DNA of 62,481 nucleotides from Pelomyxa schiedti (Eukaryota > Evosea > Pelobiontida > Pelomyxidae), in assembly GCA_020536535.1 (NCBI GenBank), contig JAHLWZ010000878.1, forward strand, positions 1-62,481, given 5' to 3'. Below are positions 31,396 to 42,773 of this stretch, piece by piece; position 1 is the stretch's first letter; each line of letters starts with the position of its first letter. The notes below the pieces were generated by a model. It ran no database searches. It was not told the DNA's origin and worked only from the letters and a program-made list of their open reading frames with translations. Position numbers and translations under genes: made by a program.

Positions 31396-33213
31396 ATGGA
31401 ACAGGCGGACTACAAGTCACTTCCAGATGATGTGTTCTGGCACTGCACGATGCGCGAAAAGGGCACCGGGAGAACAGTTGGGAATGGCTATCAGTGCCAC
31501 TTCGTCGTTGGTCGTCGAGAACCAAAGGGTTTTTATCTCTTCCAGGGGATGGCTGAAGAGCAGAACAATCCCAAAATGTTCCGCATGCTTGGGGAATTCT
31601 ACATGAGGGGGCAGGGAACAGACCCAGACCCAATCAAAGGGCGGCAGTACTTCCACAAGGCAGCCGATGCCGGCAGTGTGTCAGCATTATGGGACCTCGC
31701 AAATTGCTACTTCACTGGCAGAGGTGGCCTTCCAAGGGATGTGGCCAAATCTATTCCTTTTCTCCAGAGGGGAGCTGATTCTGGAGATTCAAATGCTATG
31801 TATATCCTTGGAAACTGCTTCTTGGGTGGAATGGAAGTGGCTGAGGATCCCAGCAAAGCAGCTTCTTTGTTTCAAAAAGCTGCCGATCTTGGACTTGCTG
31901 ATGCATGCGTTGATCTCGGAGAGCTTTACATACAGGGTACAGGTGTTCCAATAGACGAGAAAAAGGCTATTTCTCTTTTCCAGAAGGCTGTCAATGATCC
32001 CAAGGTTGGATGGCAGGCTCAGCTCAATCTCAGTGACTTCTACTTGGGCGGTTTACATGGAGTGAAACAAGACGTGAAGAAGGGTCTCTCATATTTGGAT
32101 AAAGCTGTGCAGAAAGGCGATGCAAGCGGCTTATTCCGCATGGCCAGATGTTATGACCTTGGACAAGGAGTTGAGAGAAATGTCAAGAAGGCAATCAAGC
32201 TTTACCAGAAATCCGTGGAAGGTGGTTGCGTAACAGCAATGTACGGCCTCAGTGAGCACTACATGAAGGGTGCCGGCGTTCCACTTGACAAAGCTGAAGC
32301 CATTTCACTTCTTCAGCAGTGTGTTCAGAAGAACGATCGGCAAGGATTGTGGCGACTGGGCAGATGCTATGACACTGGAGAAGGAGTTGAGAAAAATTCT
32401 AGCAAAGCAGTTGAACTTTACCAGAGGGCTGTGGGGCGTGGTTGTTCAGTAGCAATGTGCAACCTCAGTGAGCACTACATGAATGGCGACGGGATTACCT
32501 TTGACCCAGAACAAGCCATTTCACTTTTGGAGAGGTCGTCAAACCTGGGATACACTCCGGCAATGCTTCAACTTGCTCAATATTACAGGGAGGGCAAAGG
32601 AGTGGACGTGGACATTCCAAAAGCAATTTCGCTCCTGAATCAGGCCGCTGAAACTGGAGATGATACAGCAATGGTTGAACTCAGTCGCTATTACAGCTTG
32701 GGAGATGGTGTCCCCATTGACATGAATCGCGCTGTTACATTCATTCGAAGGGCTCATAAGTTGAGGAACACTGAGGCTGGGATCGCACTTGGCTGGGGTC
32801 TGTTGATGGGTGCTTATGACATGAAGCGCGACGCAAACAAGGCCATTGCAATTCTGAAGAAGGCAGCAGAAGAATCATATGATGCAAAAAGCATGTTGGC
32901 ATGGTGCTACGAATGCGGCTTGGGCCTTGGCAAAGACCCGCACAAGGCCAACACCCTTTTCAAAGAAGTCATCGACAATGACCGCGCAGAGTCCATCTTC
33001 AAAGTTGGCGCACTGTACGAAGCCGGTGCGTTTCATGGGCCAAAAGACGTGACAAAGGCGTACCAGCTCTACACGAGGGCCGCTCGAGCCGGGCATGGAC
33101 GGGCGCAGAAGAAGGTCCACGCGCTCTTGAGTTGTTGCTTGAGGGCGTTTGGTCGCGAGGATGCCCCGGCTGTCATCCCATTATCATGCTGTGGCACTGC
33201 AGTTCCTTGGTGA
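31396..33213 (+). CDS. Sel1-like repeat protein, intronless
   Basis: A single uninterrupted frame of 605 residues, in contrast to the intron-rich genes around it. After about 55 unique residues (including a segment WHCTMREKGTGRTVGNGY) come roughly 13-14 Sel1/TPR-like repeats of 36 residues, each with the pattern A..LG.CY..G.GV..D..KA..L..KA. Examples are GLFRMARCYDLGQGVERNVK and GLWRLGRCYDTGEGVEKNSS. The repeats form a superhelix that binds proteins. No signal peptide is obvious; the C-terminal 35 residues are Cys-containing and unique. Relatives include Sel1/Hrd3 in ER quality control and many bacterial proteins. The role cannot be assigned. A polypyrimidine-rich leader with 9-10 T's lies about 75 nt upstream. 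Confidence 0.9.
   Translation: MEQADYKSLPDDVFWHCTMREKGTGRTVGNGYQCHFVVGRREPKGFYLFQGMAEEQNNPKMFRMLGEFYMRGQGTDPDPIKGRQYFHKAADAGSVSALWDLANCYFTGRGGLPRDVAKSIPFLQRGADSGDSNAMYILGNCFLGGMEVAEDPSKAASLFQKAADLGLADACVDLGELYIQGTGVPIDEKKAISLFQKAVNDPKVGWQAQLNLSDFYLGGLHGVKQDVKKGLSYLDKAVQKGDASGLFRMARCYDLGQGVERNVKKAIKLYQKSVEGGCVTAMYGLSEHYMKGAGVPLDKAEAISLLQQCVQKNDRQGLWRLGRCYDTGEGVEKNSSKAVELYQRAVGRGCSVAMCNLSEHYMNGDGITFDPEQAISLLERSSNLGYTPAMLQLAQYYREGKGVDVDIPKAISLLNQAAETGDDTAMVELSRYYSLGDGVPIDMNRAVTFIRRAHKLRNTEAGIALGWGLLMGAYDMKRDANKAIAILKKAAEESYDAKSMLAWCYECGLGLGKDPHKANTLFKEVIDNDRAESIFKVGALYEAGAFHGPKDVTKAYQLYTRAARAGHGRAQKKVHALLSCCLRAFGREDAPAVIPLSCCGTAVPW
32110..32546 (+). repeat. Internal two-repeat (about 216-nt) duplication in the Sel1 gene
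   Basis: Two successive 72-residue blocks (starting near 32113 and 32329) are more alike to each other than to neighbouring repeats: RMARCYDLGQGVE against RLGRCYDTGEGVE, and SEHYMKGAGV against SEHYMNGDGI. The offset is six 36-nt units, i.e. two Sel1 repeats copied together. Confidence 0.6.
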
Positions 33214-33380
33214 TTCGGTCAAACGATGTTGGTGGTGCTACAACAGAACAACACTTGGTCGTAAGGCTTTTTAAAAAATTTTTCGTTCTCTATCTACGAG
33301 TTAAAAGTTTGATTTGTTACGGGAAGATGTGGTACAATGGAGCTCGTGTAGCCAAAAAGATAGTGAATAGGGTTTATTGT
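33214..33380. terminator. Shared convergent 3' region of Sel1 and HEATR5 genes
   Basis: Only 167 nt separate the two stop codons on opposite strands. No other gene fits here. Confidence 0.5.
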
Positions 33381-36300
33381 TTATGAGTTCCATTTGGAGA
33401 GGTCCAATTTCATGTTGCGGGGTGCTGCTTGTGGTGTTTGTTGTGTTGTTGCTTGTGATGTGGTTGTGGTGGTGCTGGGTGCGTTTGTTTCCTCTACACT
33501 TTGGCGCAGGCGGGTTTCTACAAGAGATTTCTCCTCCAGGGCCAAAGAATCTACGAATTGCTTGAACTCTATGGCACAAGTACTTGCCAAATGCAGCACC
33601 ACCTGCAGGGTAAAAAGTGGGTAAGTAAAGGGGTTTGATACTGCAGGTGTTGTTTTTTGTTACCTGCAGAGCGGTGCTGTGAATGGCCCGGATGTTACTG
33701 GAGGGCTTGGATGTGGGCTTAAGCAACCAGAACAACGCGGGCAGAACAATTCGCAGCATAATTACCTTTGAGAATTCAATGAGTTAAAAGAAACAGCTGT
33801 TTTATGGGTTATCTACCTTCTGATTCTGATCTGCTAATGTGTGCACCAGGACCAGAATTTTAATTGCTTCTGTGAGGTGCTCCAGTTGGTGACTCGAGTA
33901 GTCTTGCTGTGATTGCAAGGAGTATTTGTTGATAAGTGCTATGACTTCCGGCAGAATACATCGAGTGTATTGGAGCGCCAGAGTTTTGGCTGTTGCCGCT
34001 CCAGCAATTGAAGACTAAAAGAAAAAATTAAGAAGGAAGTACATGAAAAGCGAAAAACTTTGAGCAGTGACTGCACGCATTGCAGCGCCGTGAGTGTCAG
34101 AGATGGTGCCCCAGATGTCATTGCTGTTTTAATAGCAGTACAACAGGCAGAGTGAATTTCAGAATTCGGATTGCGATGCTTCAGAAGACCAAACAGTGAA
34201 ACCTGATTGCACATATTAAAAACCACCTTAGAAAAGGAGCACTGTTACGAGAGCTGTAAAGCAAGCACTTCCAATGGGCGATTCCAGAGGTGTAGACTCT
34301 TGGGGCAAAATTGTATTGAGAATTGTGCCCATTGCTCGTTGTAGAATATCTTTTAAAGTGAGTTATCCAAAATTGATGATGTGTCTGTATTACCTTCCCA
34401 GTTTGTGTAATTATCTTCCACCTCAAAGACTGGCGGTGTGGCAGTAATACGCAAAGACTGAATGGCAGCACTAACCACTTTGGGGGTGGTTGTGGGGGCT
34501 TTGAGAATACTTAAAAAGAGCATAAGAAGAGATGGCAAATAATTCATCCTGACGCGAGGAGGCATGAGTCTTTGCGCTAATGTGGCAATTGTATCCAGAG
34601 AAACACAACAAAGCTGTTGAACTAGAGCCGTCTCTTGTGTACTGTTACCCAAGCCAGTTTTGTTATTGCAAAGGGTGTGAATTGGTGATAAGGAAAGCTG
34701 CAGAATTTGGTGGAAGGTAAAGTACAGTTGTGATGATTGTGTGGAAGAGTTACCCCCATCGATACTTGGCTGTTCTTCGTCAGCACATTTCTCTAACTCG
34801 GAGAAATACGTGGAAGGAAGGACTGAAGCAAGATGCTGCAATAGCAGTGCCGCCGGCTCATGAGTGGAAACGTTTCCGTCTTCAATGTGCCTTCTGCAGC
34901 ACAACAAGAGTTCCAACAGTAAACCCTCATTGAAAAGAGGGCCTTCAGAGTCTGCAACGGAGCCGGGGGTGGAAAGAGCGCTGGTCTCGGTCTCATTCCT
35001 TTCCTTATTGGCAGTCTTGGGATCAAAGCACACGATTTGCTGGCAAAGCAAATCCCGCATGGAATGAAGCGCGTGGATGACCGAGTTAGGGTCTCTCAGG
35101 TCTCGTAATACAGGGACAGCTAGCCCCAGCATTACGTTGAACGCGTCGAGCTCAGATTTATTCCCCCCGACAACCAGCAAGTGCCTCGTGCCAACCAGAG
35201 ATGCCAGTGCTCGCAGCACATACACCCAAGCAGTGGAGTAATACTGTTTAACTTCCAGTGCGCTCTGGAACGTGAAAAACACACCACTGTATACAAGGAG
35301 TACAGCAGGTGGTTGCGTGGCTAGAACTGCATGATCGCGTAATATGTCTTGCCACAACAGAGAGAGTGAAGGAAGAAGTGGTTCAATCATCTCGGTTATT
35401 GTTGTGGCTATGCCACTTTGAACGTGTCCAATTCTTCCGCTGCCAAGGAGATGCAAATGAGCCACTGCAGACAACACTTCCAGTTGCACCATTGTTGCTG
35501 CCCTTTCACTGTACATGGGGTAGCTCAACGTGCGTATCGAATCAACGTAACCAATAACAAGAGAGAGCAAGCGGCGAACGTCGGCTGGATCAGAGCACAC
35601 CCCTGCTATCACAAATCCCACCAAAACCTGGCAAGCTGCAGCAGTAGCAGAAGGAGGTGCGTCTGGAGTAAAGGCTCGATGCAAACCGGAAGTAAACTGA
35701 ACTTGATGGAGTTCGAGTAGAGAGTGATCTTCTAGCTGTGGGTCACGGGCATTGGCGAAGTTCTTGACCACGTCTAGCATGAGCTTAACACCTGCTGGCC
35801 TCAGGGGTTCTGTTTGACTTGTGGCCGCAAAGAACACCACTTTGACTAAATCTGGAAGACCGAAAACGAGCCACATATTTTGCTGCTGTGTTGATGATGT
35901 GGTTGAAGTACTGGCGGTTCCCGAGTTTGGTTGATTAGATTCACAATTGGATGCTTTAGCCTGTGCAAGAATGAGATCGAAATGTGGTTCGTAATTTGGT
36001 AGAGCACGGGTGGTTGAAATGAGTTTGCACAGCAATTCTATTGCAAATACTTTAGTTCTCCACCTTGGTACAAGTTCGTTTTGGGGACCAGTGAGATCTT
36101 TGATATCGTCTTCTGTCATGATGCTCTGAGGTTGAACAGATTCTGGTTCTGGTTCATCTTCATCTTCACCGGTTTCTTCATGCACTTTCTTCACTTGTGC
36201 AACTTGACCTTTACTTGTGGAGTGTGTAGTGAGAACGATGTCTTTAAGCATATAGAGCCATTGTGCTGGAGCAGAGGGGGAAAGTACTTCAATCATAGTG

Positions 36301-39300
36301 CTCAGAACGAGTTCTCCTTCCGCAAGTAATTTTCTGTCACTCTCATAATCGAGCATGGAGAACAGTTGCTTGGCAAGTGATATCCCCGGAACCCCAAGAT
36401 CCCAATTACCGCTTGCTTGTATGAGTTGTCTGAAGCAAGTGACTGTCGCCTGGCGAACAACAAGGAAAGGGCTCACCAATTGTTGGTGCAGAAAAGGAGT
36501 AAAGGTTGATGGAATGACAGCTTGTCGGGCAAAGAGTATAAGCCTTTGGTAGAACCTTATCGATTCCAGCTGAACAAGAGGATGATGAAATGATTTCACT
36601 TCAGCAAGAATTGCAGTACAAGCACGGAAGATGCTGCTTTCTGGTTGTAGATCTGGACCCACAGACCCAACAATAGCATTCATTACACGACCCACAGAGC
36701 GAATAGAGGCCATTCCAGATGTGTGGGCTGGGGATGAAAACATGTGTTTTAGAACAGAAAGAGTTTGCTCTGCAGGATAGGACGGCCCTGCAGCCTCTAT
36801 TGCCAGACATAATGAATGAAGTGCCCAAGTGTGAACCAACACCACAGGGCTCTGAGCCAAAGCGTGCAGAAGTGGAACAAGAAGAGGCAAGTGTTGAGAG
36901 GCTCGCATGCCCCCTACATATCGAAGAACACACCCAATAGCAAAGCTGCAGCCTGCTTTAAGTGGATCTTCTTTTGTTTCCTTAATAGTTTGGAAGAGCG
37001 ATTGAACCATCGTGGCAGTAAACTGATCTCCTGCAAGTCTGCAAACTATGCCAATTACTTCTGCACTTCCTCTACGAACCGCAGGGTCCAAGTGGCCAAT
37101 TAATGTTCTTGCACAGTTCACAATAAGAGTAATGGACTCAGCACGGGCATGGACTCGCTTTTCGTCGATAGTGCGGCACACAGCAAGCAATGCTGCGATA
37201 GCATTAAACTGGGCTCCACCCTGCGCTCCAGGGGTTATATTGCGAGCAATGGCATCTATTCTCAACAGTAATTTATGCAAGTCCACCCCTTGGCACATAG
37301 CAATTTGTTGAATGAGCTTAATTGCCGCATCAGCAACTTGCAGGGAAAGGGGGAGTGGTTGATTCAGAGCCAAATCTCGACTTGCATTCCACAACGCAGG
37401 AGCATCCGATATTTCATTTGAGAACATCCCGTTTAATTCAGTAAGATTTTCGTCACTTTCGGGCCAAGGGCCCAGAGCGGAATCATCGCTGCGAAGAAGT
37501 CTTTGCAGCATCGAACAGGGCAACCCGTCATTAAGGCTGTACACTATCAGTTTGGTGGATGATGCTTCACACACACTATGGAGTTTTTGAGTGGACGAAG
37601 CAGCTAGAGACCGCATTACATTTAGCATAAGAAGTAGCACATAGTCTGAGGAAGCAGGAATCAGAGACGCAGCTACATTTACAGTCTCAACAATTGGTTG
37701 ATGTAATAGGGAAAGTGTGTGCTCAACTGTCAACTCGGGGCAAGTTTCTTCGATTGCTGTAAGAGCCCACAGAGATCCTAATTTAGCTTGCACATAAGCT
37801 GGTTGGTCAACTTGGGACTGTGGAGCAACTGGAGCACCTCCAAGTGACGCTGCAATGGAAGATGCTGTTTGAGCAGAGAATTGTTTAGAGTAGAAACTCC
37901 CGAGAGAAGACACCAGTGATGCCAATATACGCCATGAGGCTTCACACTGTGCCTCTGCAACACGCTGATCTGAATGGCTCGCCTCCCGTAGCTGCTGAGT
38001 AAGATCAAGGGCTGCCCTCACTATGGCATCAGGAATGCCCAAACTGGATGCAACAGGAACTTCTGCAAGTAGGGCGGATATAGCAGCGGCATACCCACGT
38101 ATAGTTGCAGCATATTGTGGTAGCTCCGAGGTATTTGTAGTTGGAGCCTTAAGTTGGCTGGTGTGCTCAATAGTGGAACGAAGAAGAGAGGCTAGCTGTG
38201 ATGGAAGTGCATGTCCAAGGGCCCGTAAACAGCAAGCAGCTTGCGTGCGCACGGTGGCATACGAACTTGCCAGTAGACTGCATATGGGCTCTGATAACCA
38301 TTCCACCATGTCAGCCCCACTTTCACCAACTTGGAGAATCACACCACTCAATACACGCAACAGTGCTAATTGGGCTAGTTCTTGTGCTTCTTTTTCTCTC
38401 GTCAACTCTTTGGAGAGTATTCTTACCATCTTTAACTGTTGTACTTCCCTTAGACAATCCGCAAACGACGACAATGCAAAGGAAACACATGCACAAGCTT
38501 GAAGGGCTTCACTTGAAGTGGGAAAAGCTGATTTATTGCGCACAAGCTTCACCAGAGATGAAACAATGAGGTCCATATTTGGGTCAATTTCTGCACTTGT
38601 GAGTTCTTTGGCCATCTTGGTAAATCTGGAACTGTTTAAGGAAAACCTTCAAATTCAAATGTACATACACAGAAATAGCCGCAGTTCTCACCTCCTTCTT
38701 TGTTGCCTTGAGGAAAATACCAGAGAGTACTGTCAGAGCCATTGTTAGTGATTCTCTAGGAGTACTTGGTAATCCTGGATTTTTGGGTGGTTCCCGTGGA
38801 TTTTTTGATGTGGCAACAACCTAGATTTTGTTTAAAATGACAAAATATTGGGGGTGGAAAGAAATACCGGCTTTTGGGGATTTTTTAGGAGTATACTTGC
38901 AGCCAAGGCTCCTTCTTCTCGAACTACATCCATTGTATCTTCCATCAATTTACTGCACATTAAAAGTCGGGTTTCATATGTCGGATAATCACATGGTATT
39001 TTACATAAATTTGCAAGACACTGATGCCAACTTGTGAGCTTCGTGCAGTTAACATTTTAAGTCAAACCTGTGCTGCACGTAGTCGTACATCAGGGGATTT
39101 GTCTTGAATAATTTTCTTCAGTGTTTTTAGTACGTCACTGACCAACTGAGATACATTCATGCCACAACCCTATTTTCCTTTGAGTTTCTAAGTTGGCCAT
39201 TTGTGAAGTGAGTACTTGTAGTACACCACTCAGTGCAACAAGTGCGGCCTCCTTAACAGATGCATCTTGAGCTTTCAAGTGTTTAGAGATTTGGGCATCC

Positions 39301-39848
39301 AGTTCGGTAACAGTTGGTATCAACTAGTGCATGGTGACCTCCCATCAATCGCGGTAAACAGTAACTTACCTCACAACCCTTGCTACAGAACAGTTGACCA
39401 ATAATTTCAAATGCGGCGATTTTGGAGTGAGGAGGACCCCTTCCCGCAAGTACAACAGAGGTCAAGTGCCTCACCACTTTTCCACACAGCCCTCCTTCCC
39501 TTGTCTTCTCAGCCAACGTCACAATAATATGAGATACCACTCTATGGGAGGTACGTTAAAAAGTGAGGTAGAAACAGGGCAAGTCACAAAGTATACGGGG
39601 AGAAAAAAAAAAACAAAAACAAAAAATCAATAGCCAACCAAAAACACCAAAATGGTAAATAGGGACCACGACAGTAGAGCCGAACGCACTTGCAATGAGG
39701 TGGAGACAGTGGTTGCATGACGCATGCCATGAGCAACTGCACCAGCTCCCCACTCCCCGCCTTCAGCTGGGCCGTGCTGGGCACCGTGGTCGCCGACCCC
39801 GACCCCGACCCGCTCACTCGCGCCGACCCACCGCCTCCGCTCCCCGGG

Positions 39849-39911
<63 letters not shown>

Positions 39912-40403
39912 GTCGTGATAGCCGCCGTGCTGGTCGGCTGGGGCGGCCGCTGGGGCGCAGGGGACGCGGGGGTAGCAGGGAGTGACGGTGAGGGCGTGGG
40001 CGTGGGCGATGGCGATGGCGATGGCGAGGGTGAGGGCGCCGGGGGGTCGTTGGTGGCCGAGGATATGGCGGCGTCGATGTCCCTGAGGGCGTCGAATTTG
40101 CATACGCCCGCGGCGCCGCCGGGGAGCAGGGNNNNNNNNNNNNNNNNNNNNNNNNNNNNNNNNNNNNNNNNNNNNNNNNNNNNNNNNNNNNNNNNNNNNN
40201 NNNNNNNNNNNNNNNNNNNNNNNNNNNNNNNGGCGATGGCGATGGCGAGGGTGAGGGCGCCGGGGGGTCGTTGGTGGCCGAGGATATGGCGGCGTCGATG
40301 TCCCTGAGGGCGTCGAATTTGCATACGCCCGCGGCGCCGCCGGGGAGCAGGGCGGCCTTGGGCGACTCCTCGACGGCTCGGCGGAGCGCAGCTACGCACT
40401 CCA
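33381..40403 (-). CDS. HEATR5: HEATR5/Laa1-family HEAT-repeat protein
   Basis: A long minus-strand gene with one huge internal exon (38615-34353, 1420 residues) and smaller flanking exons. Conserved landmarks of HEATR5B appear in order: HTWALHSLCLAIEAAGP, SVGRVMNAIVGSVGPDLQ, FSMLDYESDRKLL, LVPRWRTKVFAIELLCKLI and LRPAGVKLMLDVVKNFA. The C-terminal segment ends APRNMKLDLSKWNS. HEATR5 proteins (Laa1 in yeast, SWEETIE in plants) help AP-1/clathrin trafficking between the trans-Golgi network and endosomes. Start at ATG 40403 (MECVAALRRAVEESPKAA). The first exon is GC-rich with Ser/Pro and Ser/Thr dipeptide runs and contains a 100-N gap flanked by a duplicate; as printed the frame changes across the gap, and collapsing the duplicate restores it. 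Confidence 0.9.
39850..39912. repeat. (GTGCTC)n hexamer microsatellite, about 10 copies
   Basis: A perfect run of the hexamer lies inside the first exon of HEATR5. On the coding (minus) strand it makes an alternating Ser-Thr tract. Its hexamer length keeps the frame whatever the copy number, so length polymorphism is likely. Confidence 0.85.
40011..40352. other. 100-N assembly gap flanked by identical 121-bp copies
   Basis: The Ns fill 40132-40231 exactly. The 121 nt before the gap (40011-40131) are identical to the 121 nt after it (40232-40352), each copy touching the gap. This is the mark of two contigs that overlap but were not merged. Confidence 0.93.
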
Positions 40404-40664
40404 TCGTCTTGTTGGCTGTGGCCGCCGTCTTCTTGCTGTTGATTCGATGTGTGGATGTTGTGTGATAAAAAGAAAGGATGGAAACAAAGAGAAAAAAAAA
40501 TCCCGAACAAACAGAAACTCCATCACCCCCCCCCCTCTCCCCCTTGTCGAAAGACTGCGAGACCATCTTTAGGAAGTTCCTCACCGTTACAATGGTGGTT
40601 ATCTCAATGACATCTGAGTTCTGAAAGGCAGGTTAGAAACAAGACTCCTATCTCCAAAGACGAA
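40404..40664. promoter_or_regulatory. Divergent promoter region HEATR5 / lipase
   Basis: About 260 nt between divergent start codons, with a 9-A run at about 40492-40500 and a run of ten C's (about 40528-40537). No gene is seen. Confidence 0.4.
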
Positions 40665-42642
40665 ATGTGGCTGCTGTTGGTTGTTTTCGTGATCGCGTTA
40701 TGTATTGCGGCGTTTGTTGTGCTGAGATTGCTGTTTCCTGTCATCAGTCTTCCAGTTCCATGTGGGCGGTATACGGTAGGAACTGGCTGTGCCTCGTGGT
40801 CAGAGTGGATTGAATATCCTGCACCTACTGCTGAGGCAGGCTCTTCTGATGTGACTAGGCTCCCTGAAGGAGGTTGGTTCTTTTGGGCTGTTTCCGTTTC
40901 GCTAACTTGCTATGCGGTCTCTTTGGGGTTATGGGATTCTCTCTTAATTCTTGATACTATCGACACGGAACAGCTGTTGTGCAGAACACCGAAATGGGGC
41001 GCATTGTGAGGGAGTTACGGCGAATTACTGTTAAGCTGTGGTTTCCAGTTGATGAAGACCCTCCCTGTGACTATCTTTTTTCGGTGTATAATCAGCCGGC
41101 ACCGTACCTCCCAGCTTCAATGCCCCAGTGGGAATCGACGCAGAGTTCTGAGCATACTGCCGCAACTGCCGATTCTCTTAATCATCATGCCATTCCGGTG
41201 CCTCCTTCGTTCTCTCCATTGAGTGAAATACTGCACGGTTTATTTTGGGGGAATCTACCTCGCCCTCTCAAGTGGTTACTGCAATGGTGCTGGCATTTCT
41301 CTATTGCACAATCTCCAGCGCATCAGGCAAATCGCACTCCAACTCTGTCTACTCGCTGGCTGAGTTCAAGTAGCAATGGCGGATGTGGATGTGGGTGGCC
41401 ATTGGTAATTTTCAGCCATGCACGTAAGCATACACCTGAATATAACACAGCTTTTTGCACTATGTTAGCCAGCCAAGGCTTTGTAGTTGTAGCTCCGTAC
41501 CATACACCCGGAGATAATAATCCGAACTACCCTGGTGTGGGCCTTTCTTCCCATTTACCCAACTCATTTCAAAAGGACCCGGCTTCTATAGGCTTTTAGA
41601 ACTACGGTGCGTGGCAAGAAAAATCCTACAGGCGACTGAGGAAGTGACGGCAGCTGTACTTGAACATGGTCTCCCCATTGTTTATGAGGAAGACGATGAT
41701 GACATGCTTCAATATGAGGAATATGGTACTTCTCTTGAAAGTACTTGTGAGTGTGCAGCTTCTCATCATTTTGACTACCTGGACTGTGTGCCGGCTACTC
41801 TGTTTGCTCACATAGATGTTTCCTCTGGGGTTATTCTGGCTGGCCACAGTCTGGGCAGCTCAATAGTACTGAAGTGCGTCGCTGGTGAATGGGACACTCC
41901 CCAACCACCACCCCGTGGTGCAGACAAAAAACGAAACACCGGAAATGGAGCCTCTTTTTCAATTAACGCAGCAGAAGAACGCATTCCTAAGATACGTTGT
42001 GCTGTATTACTGGATTACTGGCAATGGCAATCGGATTTCAATATGTCTTATCTTCGAACGAATCACCATCCACCATTATTTCTACTACAAAGTGGGCATG
42101 GGAACTGGCACGCTGCATTCAGTGAGACATTACTTGAAGCATTGAAGTCGTGCTTCCAAACCCCCAAGAAAGAAATACAAAGAACATTACGGTATCCAGA
42201 CACAAGTTCCAGTCTGGGAAAGGACACTGCCTCAGCCGAGAGAGCATCCTCGCCCAAAATACAACCCGAAGTGCTTGTGACAACCAACACTCCCCCAGGA
42301 CTACAGTCAGGCATTTTCATCGTAAGCCTCAAGGATGCAAGCCATCACACATTCACAGACCTCCCGTACTACGTGAGCCGGTACTGGTTCCCCAAGAAGC
42401 TTCTCCGCGAAGTTCCGGAAGCTACGGACTCGCCATTGCTTCTCGGCAGAGTGTGGTGGGGGAGGCAACGCCAATGCACAGAAGCTGCTACCAACCTAGC
42501 ATATGAATTCATACACCGCTGTCAGGAACTGTCACCTTCACGCAAGCTATTCTGGACCAGCTCTTGGGTCCATGATGCCCTTCAAGAGGACCACTATCTC
42601 GTGGAATCTGCCGAGTGCTTCTTTGCTGGAACTGCTGAGTGA
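40665..42642 (+). CDS. PAF-acetylhydrolase-like lipase
   Basis: The N-terminus MWLLLVVFVIALCIAAFVVL is a signal anchor. A segment PVPCGRYTVGTGCASW and then RRITVKLWFPVDEDPP match the start of PAF-acetylhydrolases. The alpha/beta-hydrolase core has GWPLVIFSHARKHTPEYN, the nucleophile elbow GVILAGHSLGSSIVLK (Ser), a following strand RCAVLLDYWQW (probable catalytic Asp) and a late SLKDASHHTFTDLPYY (probable catalytic His). The triad therefore looks intact. The oxyanion strand reads SHARK rather than the usual SHGLG. Between exons the frame is restored by a 65-nt intron at 41535-41599. The intron near 40,930-40,985 has no single obvious donor. These enzymes remove short or oxidised acyl chains from phospholipids. 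It is single-pass, probably facing the lumen or outside. Confidence 0.8.
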
Positions 42643-42773
42643 AAACAACGGGAGAACCGCGAAATCGTTGGGGCTCCAACAAACCAGCAGTGTTCATCAA
42701 TTACCATCACATCAAATCAGTGATTTTTTTCGAGTGCTTTGGAAAAAAGAAAACAAGAAAAATTGGCAGGGTG

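Noticed and set aside
39717..40307. Plus-strand frame with Val-Leu and Gly-Asp runs across the N gap
   Set aside because: It is the reverse reading of the HEATR5 dipeptide tracts and crosses an artefactual gap.
41535..41611. Apparent frameshift and stop inside the PAF-acetylhydrolase-like gene
   Set aside because: A 65-nt GT-AG intron (41535-41599) removes the stop and restores the frame, giving NYPELRCVARK, so no mutation is needed.
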